Source: a virus. Taken from it: a stretch of 64,000 nucleotides of DNA. The notes beneath the pieces are model-generated. The model searched no databases. It worked only from the letters and a program-made list of their open reading frames with translations, and was not told where the DNA came from. Positions 1 through 7,716 of the stretch are shown in pieces (position 1 is the first letter of the stretch; every line of letters starts with the position of its first letter). Both the position numbers and the translations under genes were made by a program. Where the stretch lies: the IMG/VR virus record IMGVR_UViG_3300017963_000033, positions 1 through 64,000 of that record; one strand, given 5' to 3'.

Positions 1-99
1 AATTGCCATATACGCAAGGATAGAACGGAAAACGGAAAACGGGACAAAGTGGGGAAAACCGGGACAAACGGTCCCAAACACAAGAAAGGATGGTATAAA

Positions 100-408
100 A
101 TGGACGCAAGGATTGACGATCTGGTCGCAAGGATGCCCGAGGGCTGTGGCTTTAATCGCGAGGGACACGACATCCTGAAAAACGGCAAGGTGAGAGTCTA
201 TGGCTCCTATCATGTTATGAGCGAGTGGGGATACTATGTTGGGTATGCTGATTTTTCGGTCACGTTCGACCCAACGCTGCCCGACGATGAAATTGGCCGA
301 ACGTTCCGCCTTATGTTTCACGGCCAGACATCCCACTACCTCGCAAGGTATTATGACTTGAGAGAATATATCGAGGATACCGTCTACTATGGCTTGACGG
401 AAAGTTGA
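100..408 (+). CDS. Hypothetical small acidic protein
   Basis: 102 residues, no family recognised. The ATG at 100 follows AGAAAGGA at 83-90, the ribosome-binding signal used by most genes on this strand; the in-frame ATG at 49 has none, so 100 is the chosen start. The product is acidic and rich in Tyr and Asp in its C-terminal half, without a signal peptide or membrane span. It opens a run of short same-strand genes that look like the accessory arm of a phage. Confidence 0.7.
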   Translation: MDARIDDLVARMPEGCGFNREGHDILKNGKVRVYGSYHVMSEWGYYVGYADFSVTFDPTLPDDEIGRTFRLMFHGQTSHYLARYYDLREYIEDTVYYGLTES

Positions 409-556
409 CAAAACGGAATAGGCAAGGCAAAACCGGCTTTTGCCTTGCTGCCCGTTAACCCTACTGCGAGATCAAAACGGGTGAAGTGCAAACTATCGCA
501 GTATGTTTGCAAACGGGCAGCAGTGCAAAAGCCAAAAAATCAGAAAGGGGATAATC

Positions 557-748
557 ATGCTTTACATCTTGGCGGTTTTCGTGGCAATATGGGCAATTTT
601 TGGGTTTGCGGATTATGCCCACAGACATCCTATCCTGGCCCGCGTTTTCGTGGCGGTCGGCCTGACGGTGACTCTGGTCTCGGTGGCTTATATCTATGGC
701 TTGCAATTCCATGCTGCAACCGGGCCATTGTCAATCTGGAACTGGTAG
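557..748 (+). CDS. Small two-span membrane protein
   Basis: 63 residues. The start at 557 is fixed by AGAAAGGGG about 6 bases upstream. Two hydrophobic segments (about residues 2-17 and 27-45) flank a short polar turn (DYAHRHP), so it is probably an inner-membrane hairpin protein with a C-terminal tail ending in Trp residues. The family is not recognised. Small membrane proteins of this kind are common in phage accessory regions; superinfection exclusion would be a guess. Confidence 0.65.
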   Translation: MLYILAVFVAIWAIFGFADYAHRHPILARVFVAVGLTVTLVSVAYIYGLQFHAATGPLSIWNW

Positions 749-816
749 ACAAAAGCGAGGGCGAAAACACAAAGCGCCGCACTCACAGAACACAGAACAG
801 AAAGGGGATTTTTACC

Positions 817-1032
817 ATGTTCGATAGTTGGATGAAATGCAAAAAGTTGCGAACAGACTCGCCCGCCTATGTAGAATATAGGGCAATGACAGAGGCGGAA
901 GAGCGAAAAGCACGGCAAAGCGCCGTCAAGCGGACCATTGCCATTAGCCGCCGTTTTTCGGATGATGCAATCACGTGGTCGCACACCAACGCGGTGGCCG
1001 ATGCAAACGGATTGCCCACGGGCAGGAACTAA
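817..1032 (+). CDS. Hypothetical small basic protein
   Basis: 71 residues starting at 817 behind AGAAAGGGG; the longer open frame beginning at 445 has no ribosome-binding site and overlaps the previous gene. It is Lys/Arg/Glu rich with a predicted helical centre (TEAEERKARQSAVKR), no Cys motif and no membrane span. The function is unknown. Confidence 0.6.
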   Translation: MFDSWMKCKKLRTDSPAYVEYRAMTEAEERKARQSAVKRTIAISRRFSDDAITWSHTNAVADANGLPTGRN

Positions 1033-1034
1033 CC

Positions 1035-1118
1035 ATGAAAACCCGACGAGTACAGAACGTGGCGGCGGCGGTTTTGCGGACGATTATCAGGCTAGAATGG
1101 GCGCTAGTCGCCCGATAG
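1035..1118 (+). CDS. Possible micropeptide (27 residues)
   Basis: The ATG lies 2 bases after the stop of the preceding gene, with AGGA 7 bases upstream. The product would be a 27-residue Arg-rich peptide with a hydrophobic central stretch (AAAVLRTII), possibly an amphipathic helix. Spacing and coupling favour translation, but there is no homology argument and it may be a chance frame. Confidence 0.3.
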   Translation: MKTRRVQNVAAAVLRTIIRLEWALVAR

Positions 1119-1154
1119 ACTTTGCCCAAACGGGCAGGAAAGGAACGGAGTACA

Positions 1155-1469
1155 ATGGCAATCGAGATTATCACGAACGGGCATTCTAGGGATCTGCTGC
1201 ACTACTGGGAATTGACAGACAAGGAAAGGGAATGGTTCGACTTTGACGGCGCGGAGGATGCGGAGTATTTCTACTACCGAGGCGAGTGCTATTGCATGGC
1301 TGATTTTGTCTGGGTAGATCACCCGTTTTGGTCGGTCGGGCGGCCAAAAGAATTCGACGGATGGGACGGGTATCACTCTGAGGGGTTCTGCGGTGGCCTG
1401 TTGGTCAAGTATCCCCGCGACGATTGGGGGGAAGACACAGAACGGGTTATTGTAGGAGTGTACTACTAA
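1155..1469 (+). CDS. Hypothetical acidic, Tyr/Trp-rich protein
   Basis: 104 residues. The start at 1155 follows AGGAAAGGAA; an in-frame ATG at 1122 lacks a site. The protein is rich in Trp, Tyr, Asp and Glu (DAEYFYYRGECYCMADFVWVD) and looks soluble and globular. No family is recognised. A pair of hairpins follows its stop codon. Confidence 0.65.
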   Translation: MAIEIITNGHSRDLLHYWELTDKEREWFDFDGAEDAEYFYYRGECYCMADFVWVDHPFWSVGRPKEFDGWDGYHSEGFCGGLLVKYPRDDWGEDTERVIVGVYY

Positions 1470-1477
1470 GCAAAACC

Positions 1478-1531
1478 GGGGACCTTGTGTCCCCACAGAT
1501 ACCACAAAATCACTCGATTTTGTGGTATCTG
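1478..1531 (+). terminator. Tandem intergenic hairpins, one with a 16-bp perfect stem
   Basis: A 6-bp hairpin (arms 1478-1483 and 1489-1494) is followed at once by a perfect 16-bp stem (1496-1511 with 1516-1531) and a 4-base loop. There is no T-run, so it is not a classical intrinsic terminator. Comparable short-plus-long hairpin pairs recur after other genes in this arm and may protect or process mRNA ends. Confidence 0.55.
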
Positions 1532-1585
1532 TGGTGGCAAAAGACAAAGCGCCCACGGGCGCTAACACAGAAAGGATGACATACC

Positions 1586-1924
1586 ATGAAAACGAAAACC
1601 GGACGCATCCGCAAAACGGGGATGAAAGTGGAGATTTCACCGCTGCGCTGGGGAGGATACACAGCCAGGCCGGTCGGTCAAGTTTGGGTCAAAAAGTTTG
1701 GCGAGTATATGGCCGATTGGCTGAACAGCGATCCCAGCGTCCCAACGCTGGAGCTGGAGGAGTGCGCCAGTGTACTCTGGCAGCACGACGGGGAATTGCC
1801 CGAAACCGTGACCGAAAACCGGGCGGCCATGCGAGAGCTGGGGCGGGGATGGCCCGTCGTGGTCCTTGTAGATCCCTGGGAGTTTGGTCACTGGCTGGGC
1901 TGGGATGCGCACACGGTAGCATAA
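1586..1924 (+). CDS. Hypothetical protein
   Basis: 112 residues; AGAAAGGATG lies 8-16 bases before the ATG. The N-terminus is basic (KTKTGRIRKTG), the rest acidic and Trp-rich with a hydrophobic strand (PVVVLVDPW). No motif is recognised. The stop is followed by an 8-bp stem (arms 1944-1951 and 1969-1976) before the next ribosome-binding site. Confidence 0.65.
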   Translation: MKTKTGRIRKTGMKVEISPLRWGGYTARPVGQVWVKKFGEYMADWLNSDPSVPTLELEECASVLWQHDGELPETVTENRAAMRELGRGWPVVVLVDPWEFGHWLGWDAHTVA

Positions 1925-2000
1925 GAACGGAAAACACAAAACGGGCCGGCGACTTGGCGAAAGGCGGGCGCCGGCCATAGAAAAGGCAAAGGGGGTGGAC

Positions 2001-2240
2001 GTGATAACAGATAGGGTACTAGCAGTATATGATCGCAAGTCGCCGCGTCACAACTGGCAGATCGTTGGTACGTGCCGGCTGGAAAGCACAGAAAGGGCAG
2101 AGTACCTTGCACAAGTCTGGCGCGAACGGGCCGAAAAAACCGAGGGATGGGAAGAGTACCAACAGCACATTGGACCACTGACCTATCATAACGGGCAGGT
2201 GCCAAGCACCTTTCCAAGGAATCACAAGTGGGAGGGGTAA
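2001..2240 (+). CDS. Hypothetical protein, GTG start
   Basis: 79 residues if translation begins at the GTG at 2001, which sits 5-6 bases after AAAGGGGG; a GTG at 1995 lies inside that signal and is less likely. The product is soluble and charged, with a predicted helix around the STERAEYLAQVWRER stretch. No family is recognised. The next gene starts 2 bases after its stop, suggesting coupled translation. Confidence 0.6.
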   Translation: MITDRVLAVYDRKSPRHNWQIVGTCRLESTERAEYLAQVWRERAEKTEGWEEYQQHIGPLTYHNGQVPSTFPRNHKWEG

Positions 2241-2241
2241 A

Positions 2242-2472
2242 ATGGACATCGAACAGAATGACATCCCCAAATGGCTTATCCGTGAACTGATGCGGGGATT
2301 CAAGAACACAGCCATAGATGGGGATGGCTGGTTCCCCATTCATAACGAAAGGGCCAACGATAGGCTTTGTGGCATTTTTGGACTTGCGACCACCTACGCT
2401 GAGTACAAGATCGGGAATTCATTCCGGGTGCGCTTTGATTGGGCAATCCAACGGTGGCGCGTTTCAGCATAG
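2242..2472 (+). CDS. Hypothetical protein
   Basis: 76 residues, starting almost on the upstream stop with GGGAGGGG as binding signal. It is aromatic-rich and acidic at the N-terminus, with no Cys motif or membrane span. The function is unknown. Confidence 0.6.
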   Translation: MDIEQNDIPKWLIRELMRGFKNTAIDGDGWFPIHNERANDRLCGIFGLATTYAEYKIGNSFRVRFDWAIQRWRVSA

Positions 2473-2667
2473 CGCGGGCGGCCAATTGACAAAGCGCCCG
2501 GCTGGGCATTCGAAATCCACCGGGCGGCCTTTGCCTGGCCAGTACCGACGAATAGGCCGGGAACGCTGGGCAAAGGTGGGACAAGCCATAACAGAACGGC
2601 GGCCACAGGGGCCGGCGGGCGCTTTGTCAAAGGCGGGACAGAAAAAACAAACGAAAGGGGAAAGGCG
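2473..2667. other. Gene-free stretch with a distant inverted repeat
   Basis: No start codon with a binding site and no protein-like frame is seen. A 15-base arm at 2488-2502 is matched by an imperfect complementary arm at 2611-2628 (three extra bases), so the whole stretch could fold back as one long RNA hairpin. The nature of the element is unknown. Confidence 0.4.
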
Positions 2668-2889
2668 ATGGCCACAAGATTGCAAAGATCACAACTATGT
2701 AAAGGGTTTTTGAGGTTGCATGGCAAAGGCCAGGAACTGGACGCAATGGAGGCCGCCCGGCTGATGAATGATACCTGGGGCATCAAAGAGGATTGGCATG
2801 AATTCGCCTATGCCCTGGATGACCTATGCCGGGCGGGTGAAGCCACGAGGACAAAGATCGGCGGGTTCGAACGGTACATTGTAACCTGA
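2668..2889 (+). CDS. Hypothetical small winged-helix-like protein
   Basis: 73 residues, start behind AAAGGGGAAAGG. The order helix, short loop, helix, hydrophobic strand pair (GQELDAMEAARL ... EFAYALDDLCRAGEA ... RYIVT) resembles a small winged-helix fold, but this is only an impression of secondary structure. No family can be named. Confidence 0.6.
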   Translation: MATRLQRSQLCKGFLRLHGKGQELDAMEAARLMNDTWGIKEDWHEFAYALDDLCRAGEATRTKIGGFERYIVT

Positions 2890-2898
2890 AAACGGAAA

Positions 2899-2964
2899 GG
2901 GGCAAGCCTTCACTTGCCCCCTACTCTGTGGGCGGGTGCGTTGGTACGCGGCCACAGAGTAGGG
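2899..2964 (+). terminator. Pair of intergenic hairpins
   Basis: An 8-bp stem (2899-2906 with 2913-2920) is followed by a perfect 13-bp stem (2919-2931 with 2952-2964) enclosing 20 bases. Only an A-run follows, not T, so termination is uncertain. The arrangement matches that at 1478-1531. Confidence 0.5.
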
Positions 2965-3013
2965 AAAAATCAAAGGGGCGAAAGGCCCAAAACACAAAAA
3001 AGGAGAGTGTAAA

Positions 3014-3412
3014 ATGTTGGCTGGAAATGTTACGGTAGGAGAGCTGGACAAAGCATTGGAGAAAACCAACGAACGGTACGAGGGCAACTTGATCTGGAAA
3101 AGGTCTCCCGAACGTGTTGGCCGCCGCTTCCGCTTTACCTTGACGGTCAAAACGTCAAAGGGCAAAGGCGGACGGCGCGGTCACTCTGGCCGGCGCATCG
3201 CTGCGGCGTGTTACCATGCGCATGGGGACTTTTTTGACAACTTGCTGGAGATCCAGCCCGAGGCGTTTGTCCTGGTGGCTGGGGCAAAGGGGCAAAAGCG
3301 CATCGACATCGACGGCGGCAACTGGGAGGATTATAACCTCGGCAGCAACTGGCGGCCATTGTACGCATCCGAAGCCTGCGACTGCTGGGAATGGGATAAT
3401 CCTAGTGCGTAA
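3014..3412 (+). CDS. Hypothetical basic protein
   Basis: 132 residues, start behind AAAGGAGAG. The middle part is strongly basic (TSKGKGGRRGHSGRR), followed by a hydrophobic strand and an acidic Trp-rich end (CDCWEWDN). It could bind nucleic acid, but no family motif is visible. Confidence 0.65.
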   Translation: MLAGNVTVGELDKALEKTNERYEGNLIWKRSPERVGRRFRFTLTVKTSKGKGGRRGHSGRRIAAACYHAHGDFFDNLLEIQPEAFVLVAGAKGQKRIDIDGGNWEDYNLGSNWRPLYASEACDCWEWDNPSA

Positions 3413-3437
3413 AAGGCAAAGCGCCCGGCTTGCTGGG

Positions 3438-3475
3438 CAGGTCGGGCGCTTGCGCACAGGTCGGGCGCTTGCGCA
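3438..3475 (+). repeat. Tandem 19-bp direct repeat
   Basis: Two adjacent identical 19-base copies (3438-3456 and 3457-3475) lie between genes, just upstream of the ribosome-binding site at 3504-3514. Each copy contains GGGCGCTTGCGC. This may be replication slippage or a binding site. Confidence 0.7.
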
Positions 3476-3519
3476 AAGGGGCGGAAAGCTCCACAGAACG
3501 AAAACAGAAAGGGGATAAA

Positions 3520-4077
3520 ATGGAAAAGCAGAGAACGTGCGAGGAACGGGTCCAGGAGAACTTGGAAAGTACCCTGGAGGATCTGAGGGTGTTGTGGGCC
3601 GGCTATATGGGCCAGGACTGCCCAGAGTGCGACGGCGACGGGTACACCGACTGCCCCGACTTTGCCGAAAGCGAAGAGGGGGCAAGGGATTGCAGTCAGT
3701 GCGACAAGTGCGACGGGGACGGGTTCCCCGAGTGCGAAACCTGCGAGGGCTCGGGCACCGCACCAGAAGAACACCCGGATCTGGGGTCCTTCTGGGACTA
3801 TGGCCTGTGCTTTGACTATGTGCCCGATGGGACCTTTTCAGACCAGGATGAGGGGTATTTCAGATACCAACTAAGCACCGGGGGACCGGGGGATGAATTC
3901 CGGTTCTTTGTGGGCTATGACCACAGGCCCTACCGGGTGGAATATTGGTTCCTGGATTGGTTCGACGGCGCAAGCCGCACACTCTACGGCCAGGACCGGG
4001 ACCTGTTGCTGGACATCTTTGCCACGTTCGAGGAGATCGGCTCGGTGGAAAAGGCGTTCGAGGATGCCACTGACTGA
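3520..4077 (+). CDS. Acidic protein with DnaJ-like Cys-rich zinc-finger repeats
   Basis: 185 residues; start at 3520 behind AGAAAGGGG. Residues about 34-80 contain repeats of the type CxxCxGxG (CPECDGDG, CDKCDGDG, CETCEGSG), the signature of the DnaJ/Hsp40 central zinc domain, which binds two zinc ions and contacts substrate protein. There is no J domain and no client-binding C-terminal domain. The remainder is acidic and aromatic. It is probably a small zinc-binding adaptor; calling it a chaperone would be inference. Confidence 0.65.
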   Translation: MEKQRTCEERVQENLESTLEDLRVLWAGYMGQDCPECDGDGYTDCPDFAESEEGARDCSQCDKCDGDGFPECETCEGSGTAPEEHPDLGSFWDYGLCFDYVPDGTFSDQDEGYFRYQLSTGGPGDEFRFFVGYDHRPYRVEYWFLDWFDGASRTLYGQDRDLLLDIFATFEEIGSVEKAFEDATD

Positions 4078-4315
4078 CCCAAAGGGGCGACTTTGACAAG
4101 GGCGGCGATGGAAACCGCAAAGGGGGAGGGGCAGCCCTCCCCCACAAAGAAAGGGGGACATCATGTAACCGCAAAGGTCAACCGGCAAGCCGATAACTGA
4201 ATAGCGCAGGGGTGCCCTCCCCTGCCAGGTGGCGACGTGCAGGGTACGCCGGCACCTGGCAGTGAAGGGCAAAAAGAACGCAAAGGGGGCGAAAGGCCCC
4301 AGAAAGGGGAAAGTT
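4078..4315. other. Intergenic region with three hairpins and a start-stop codon pair
   Basis: Stems lie at 4122-4130/4135-4143 (9 bp), 4206-4212/4219-4225 (7 bp) and 4224-4231/4253-4260 (8 bp); the last two share bases and are alternatives. Between the first and second, AAAGAAAGGGGG is followed by ATG at 4163 and TAA at 4166. No real coding frame occurs in these 238 bases. Confidence 0.5.
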
Positions 4316-4621
4316 ATGATTCGCAGGTTCACTATCAAAGGGCACGGACAGGGGTATTTCTCAGTATGCGAGGATACACTATACAGTCCCGAGACGGCGA
4401 GAAACCTGGCCTATGACCTCCGGGCTGATGGTTTCTATTCAGAAGCTGGATGGTATGCCGCCCGCGCAAGGGAGGGGACTCAGTTTATCCGGGAAACTAG
4501 CGTTGGGACACGCTTCTGGGAGTATGAACTGCCCAGAAAGGTGCTGCGCAAAGTCACCAGAGAACAGCGCCACGCATTGGACAAAGGCCAGACGATCACC
4601 GTCTACGCCTGCATATACTGA
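4316..4621 (+). CDS. Hypothetical protein
   Basis: 101 residues beginning at 4316 behind AGAAAGGGG; the longer frame from 4229 lies over hairpins and lacks a binding site. The product is basic, with a helix rich in Ala and Arg (GWYAARAREG) and a C-terminal strand. The function is unknown. Confidence 0.65.
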   Translation: MIRRFTIKGHGQGYFSVCEDTLYSPETARNLAYDLRADGFYSEAGWYAARAREGTQFIRETSVGTRFWEYELPRKVLRKVTREQRHALDKGQTITVYACIY

Positions 4622-4632
4622 AAGGGGAGAAC

Positions 4633-5157
4633 ATGAACAGCTTGGAAACTGGACAGATCAAGAAACTGGCGAAGGGATACACGGACAAACAAATGGGCGG
4701 CATCGGCTACAATTCAACCCCCATCGAGGGGGTAGGGTGGTGGTCAAATGGGTCGGCCATCCTTTTCGAGGAGTACAAACAGCACAGCGGAAAGGTGCAG
4801 ATGCCCGAGCCCAAGGAGGCAACGGGCCGGCAACAGGAGCAGTGCGAAGCCTGGGCCAGTGGGCAGGGAACGCAAGCCTTCCCGGTCGAGGTCGCCAAGT
4901 TTGAGAACAGCGACTTGCGCTTGCTGCGCTTTGTGACCAAAGAGGGCCAGAGTGCATGGCTGGACGGGCGCTATGTGTCGGCACTCCTGAAACCCAAGCG
5001 GGCCGGCAAAGGGGACTTGACCTTTGAGCTGGTCGAGATGTCCCCCAGCGCGGCATTGCTGAGGGTGAAAAACGGGCGGCTCATCGGCATGGTAGCACAG
5101 ATCACCCCCAAGGATCTGGGCGAGATGGAATGGAATTTCAAGGCCCGGCAGGACTAG
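4633..5157 (+). CDS. Hypothetical protein
   Basis: 174 residues, 11 bases after the previous stop, start behind AAAGGGGAG. It is mixed alpha/beta with strands near residues 97-105 and 137-155, with no Cys motif or membrane span and no recognised family. A 9-bp GC stem around 5177-5203 follows the gene. Confidence 0.65.
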   Translation: MNSLETGQIKKLAKGYTDKQMGGIGYNSTPIEGVGWWSNGSAILFEEYKQHSGKVQMPEPKEATGRQQEQCEAWASGQGTQAFPVEVAKFENSDLRLLRFVTKEGQSAWLDGRYVSALLKPKRAGKGDLTFELVEMSPSAALLRVKNGRLIGMVAQITPKDLGEMEWNFKARQD

Positions 5158-5217
5158 CCGAGGCACAAGCAAAGGGCCGGGCGGCGGCAAAGTCGCCCGG
5201 CCAGAAAGGGGAAAAGG

Positions 5218-5451
5218 ATGAGCTACTTGGACAATGAGATCGGGCGCTGCACATGCTGCGGGGACCCTGTGCCCAGAGAAACCCTGGACAAAGGGATCTG
5301 CGCTTATTGCCGGGATGAACACGCGGGACGGGCCAACTATTCGGCATCCTGGCCGCGAATTCGGCAAAGTCGGGCACCCTATGCCGGCAACCTGTGCCAC
5401 GTCGAGAGCAATACGCCGCTGGGCGCGATGCTGGAAAAGGTTGGGCAATAG
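5218..5451 (+). CDS. Small zinc-ribbon protein
   Basis: 77 residues; AGAAAGGGGAAAAGG precedes the ATG. Two CxxC pairs (RCTCCGDP and GICAYCRD) 16-20 residues apart form a treble-clef or zinc-ribbon knuckle, and the rest is low-complexity and basic. It is one of about ten small zinc-ribbon proteins in the window. Probable nucleic-acid or protein binding; the target is unknown. Confidence 0.65.
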   Translation: MSYLDNEIGRCTCCGDPVPRETLDKGICAYCRDEHAGRANYSASWPRIRQSRAPYAGNLCHVESNTPLGAMLEKVGQ

Positions 5452-5474
5452 CCCACGAACAGAAAGGGGAAAAG

Positions 5475-5759
5475 ATGTTAGCACAAGAGCATTACCGGGA
5501 AATGTTGGACAAGATCAACGGGATGGATGTCAAGGAACTGTGGCAGTTTGTCAGGGAAGATCCCGAAACCGCCGAACATTACAAAGATGAGATCAAGGAT
5601 CGGCTGGGCATGTTGTGCTGGGAGATTGGGCGCATCTGGGATGAGGTCGAGGGAACGGACTACAACAAGCGGACCCCCTCCAGCCCGGTCATGGGCACCC
5701 CCAACCGGCGCAGCATGACCTACAAACTCCGCAAGGTGGCGGGGTTCAGCTATCCGTAA
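5475..5759 (+). CDS. Hypothetical helical protein
   Basis: 94 residues from the ATG at 5475 behind AGAAAGGGG; longer in-frame starts overlap the preceding gene. The first 60 residues are charged and strongly helical, followed by a Pro/Arg-rich tail. The family is not recognised. Confidence 0.65.
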   Translation: MLAQEHYREMLDKINGMDVKELWQFVREDPETAEHYKDEIKDRLGMLCWEIGRIWDEVEGTDYNKRTPSSPVMGTPNRRSMTYKLRKVAGFSYP

Positions 5760-5776
5760 CAGAAAGGAGACAAATC

Positions 5777-5881
5777 ATGTACGAAGTGACCCAGGATGCA
5801 AAGGTGTTGGCTGAGTCCGCAGAGGGCAAGACGGCGCGAGATGAGATGGTATACTATCGGGATGTTTACCTAAACATCTAA
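5777..5881 (+). CDS. Small protein (34 residues)
   Basis: A strong AGAAAGGAGAC lies 6 bases before the ATG. The 34-residue acidic product is helical (AKVLAESAEGKTARDEM) and ends in a Tyr-rich tail. A perfect promoter starts 4 bases after its stop, so this is the last gene of the first transcription block. Confidence 0.5.
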   Translation: MYEVTQDAKVLAESAEGKTARDEMVYYRDVYLNI

Positions 5882-5885
5882 GGGA

Positions 5886-5914
5886 TTGACACCCCTGCCA
5901 ACGTGTGCTATAAT
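5886..5914 (+). promoter_or_regulatory. Perfect sigma70-type promoter within an inverted repeat
   Basis: TTGACA at 5886-5891 and TATAAT at 5909-5914 with a 17-base spacer. An inverted repeat of 11 bases with one mismatch (5890-5900 and 5919-5929) brackets the -10 box and could be an operator. It would drive the gene at 5980 and those downstream. Confidence 0.85.
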
Positions 5915-5979
5915 ACGCTGGTAGGGGTGCGGTGGTGATAAGAGCCGTTATACCAAGTAAAATCAGAAAGGGGACAACG

Positions 5980-6405
5980 ATGACAAGCGCCAAGGAAAAC
6001 TGGGACGAAAAAATCAGCAACATCAGGCGGAGAGATGGCGGCTTTACAGGAGAGCCACCTGAACAGAATGTCGCTGATTCTATGAACCTTGAAGAAATCG
6101 CCGCCACAGTCCAAGACAACCCAACCCGTGTCTTTGATCTGGCAGGGGCATATTTGGAATATAGACGGGATGCAGAGGGATGCCCCTTTTGTGGTACATG
6201 GTATGCCCCTGGCGAATCCATTCCACCTGGATGCAGGGTTTGCAAGGGAACTTGTGAAGGGGCCAAGATCGCAACCGATGCGGTTGTAGCTGTAATGGAA
6301 AACCATGAGGCTCTGGAAGATAAGCAACTAGAATACTATATCAGGATTCTTGCACCTGGCTATTACCGGAGTGAATTTAGGAATCTCCTCCGCAATCGAC
6401 AATAG
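5980..6405 (+). CDS. Zinc-ribbon protein
   Basis: 141 residues from 5980 (AGAAAGGGG upstream); the frame from 5932 overlaps the promoter transcript start. An acidic helical N-terminus is followed by a zinc ribbon (CPFCGTWY ... GCRVCKGTC, residues about 66-89) and a helical tail. It is the first gene downstream of the promoter at 5886, hence probably early expressed. No enzyme motif is seen. Confidence 0.65.
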   Translation: MTSAKENWDEKISNIRRRDGGFTGEPPEQNVADSMNLEEIAATVQDNPTRVFDLAGAYLEYRRDAEGCPFCGTWYAPGESIPPGCRVCKGTCEGAKIATDAVVAVMENHEALEDKQLEYYIRILAPGYYRSEFRNLLRNRQ

Positions 6406-6481
6406 CTAAAGCCCCAACGGGCCACAGCGAGGCCACAGGCGGGTGAGAGGCCGCCGCAAACGGACCTAAAGGAGGTTCACG

Positions 6482-7237
6482 ATGAAAACGGTAAATGATG
6501 GATTCCCTGGAAATCTGGACAGCACCTATTTCACGGCCACCGACTGCGAACCCTTTGTCGAGGCCAAAAGGGTGCATTACTACGATGGCAATGGCAGCCG
6601 GCGCTCCTGGGGCGCTCCCCAGGTGACCACGACCATCGTGGTGGATGAGTGCGATTTTCTGGCCCTGCACTTTGGGTTCAGCCACAAGCACCGGGGCGGT
6701 CAGGCGTGGCGCTACTATGTTATGGATAAGGGGACCCCGACGCGCAAACTCTGGCGCTCCCTCACCGACGATGAGCGGCAATTGGTCCTCGACAACGAGG
6801 ACAAGGCTCCTCGCTGGGCAAAGTCGCCTGGCAAACTGCGGGCCGATTACCGCAAGCCTACCCACACCGCGTTCACCGGCTACAAGATCCTGCGGGACAA
6901 AGGGGATGGCACATTCTCCAGCCTTTACGATGGCACGGAATGGGAAATCGGGAAGCGCAACGGGGAAGCGGTAGATCCCAGGTCTGGCAGCGATGGCTGG
7001 GGAAACCACCACCACGGCGGCGGGTTCTATGTCCACAAAGAGGTTGATTCGCTGATGAAGCTCTGGGAGCAGAGAGACCTGGTGCCTGAACGGTGCTACG
7101 AACCGGGCCAATATGCCCTGGTGGAATGCGAGTGCTCTGGACGGCAGGCACACTTTTCCAGCGGAAAGGTGGCGGTGACCTACTGCAAGCCGGTCAAGGT
7201 GCAGTCACACATCTCGCTGGAAGGAGAATTGGCATGA
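6482..7237 (+). CDS. Hypothetical protein, 251 residues
   Basis: Start behind a perfect AAAGGAGGT. Mixed alpha/beta, with His-rich segments (GWGNHHHGGGFYVH around residues 173-186) that could bind metal, and a Cys-containing C-terminus (VECECSGRQAHF). No known family is recognised. The next gene overlaps its stop (ATGA at 7234). Confidence 0.65.
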   Translation: MKTVNDGFPGNLDSTYFTATDCEPFVEAKRVHYYDGNGSRRSWGAPQVTTTIVVDECDFLALHFGFSHKHRGGQAWRYYVMDKGTPTRKLWRSLTDDERQLVLDNEDKAPRWAKSPGKLRADYRKPTHTAFTGYKILRDKGDGTFSSLYDGTEWEIGKRNGEAVDPRSGSDGWGNHHHGGGFYVHKEVDSLMKLWEQRDLVPERCYEPGQYALVECECSGRQAHFSSGKVAVTYCKPVKVQSHISLEGELA

Positions 7238-7506
7238 AATGGCGACCCGCATGGTCTGAGGCCAGACGCGCCGGCCAGACGGCACGAAACCACGAACTGG
7301 CATCACGTCACCCTGGGGACCAGGGCAGCACCCTGATGGACCCCATCGAGGAGCAGGAAAAGCCATTCTGCTTCTTTTGTCAGGAGAACCGCACAACTAA
7401 GCTCAAGGTCGGCAAACTGGGCAGCAATGGATGCCTGGGCTATGGGGTGTACTGCGAAAAGTGCGGACCAGACCCAGCATCAAAGAGGGGGGAAAACCAT
7501 GGGTAA
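7234..7506 (+). CDS. Zinc-ribbon protein
   Basis: 90 residues starting at 7234 with AAGGAG upstream, overlapping the previous stop by 4 bases. The N-terminal 45 residues are basic and Ala/Arg-rich; residues about 47-78 carry CFFC and CEKC pairs typical of a zinc knuckle. The next gene starts inside its 3' end. The role is unknown. Confidence 0.6.
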   Translation: MKWRPAWSEARRAGQTARNHELASRHPGDQGSTLMDPIEEQEKPFCFFCQENRTTKLKVGKLGSNGCLGYGVYCEKCGPDPASKRGENHG

Positions 7507-7681
7507 ACTCTTCAAGATTCCCACCGGAGGCCGGCGGCGAGGCCGGCGCACCAATCCGATGCCCAAGATGGACTTTGAGAAATTGACGGGCATCAAGAAA
7601 GGGGACGTGATGGGGCTCAAAACGCCCTCAGCGGGCTCGGTCAAGTCCACACTCAGCTTCAAGGACTTGATCGGGTGGTAG
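7499..7681 (+). CDS. Small basic protein
   Basis: 60 residues; the start at 7499 overlaps the previous gene's end, and GAGGGGGG lies upstream. The N-terminus is Arg/Gly-rich (TGGRRRGRRTNP), the C-terminus amphipathic. Possibly nucleic-acid binding. Confidence 0.55.
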   Translation: MGKLFKIPTGGRRRGRRTNPMPKMDFEKLTGIKKGDVMGLKTPSAGSVKSTLSFKDLIGW

Positions 7682-7685
7682 CAAC

Positions 7686-7711
7686 GCCCCGCCGTCGAGG
7701 GGCGGCGGGGC
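7686..7711 (+). terminator. GC-rich hairpin before the tRNA-like gene
   Basis: A 9-bp perfect GC stem (7686-7694 with 7703-7711) lies 5 bases before the tRNA-like gene. There is no T-run. It may separate or mark processing of the tRNA from the upstream mRNA. Confidence 0.5.
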
Positions 7712-7716
7712 AACCT

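Noticed and set aside
2318-2713. 131-residue plus-strand frame
   Set aside because: Out of frame with the genes at 2242 and 2668, covers the non-coding stretch with its inverted repeat, and has no binding site.
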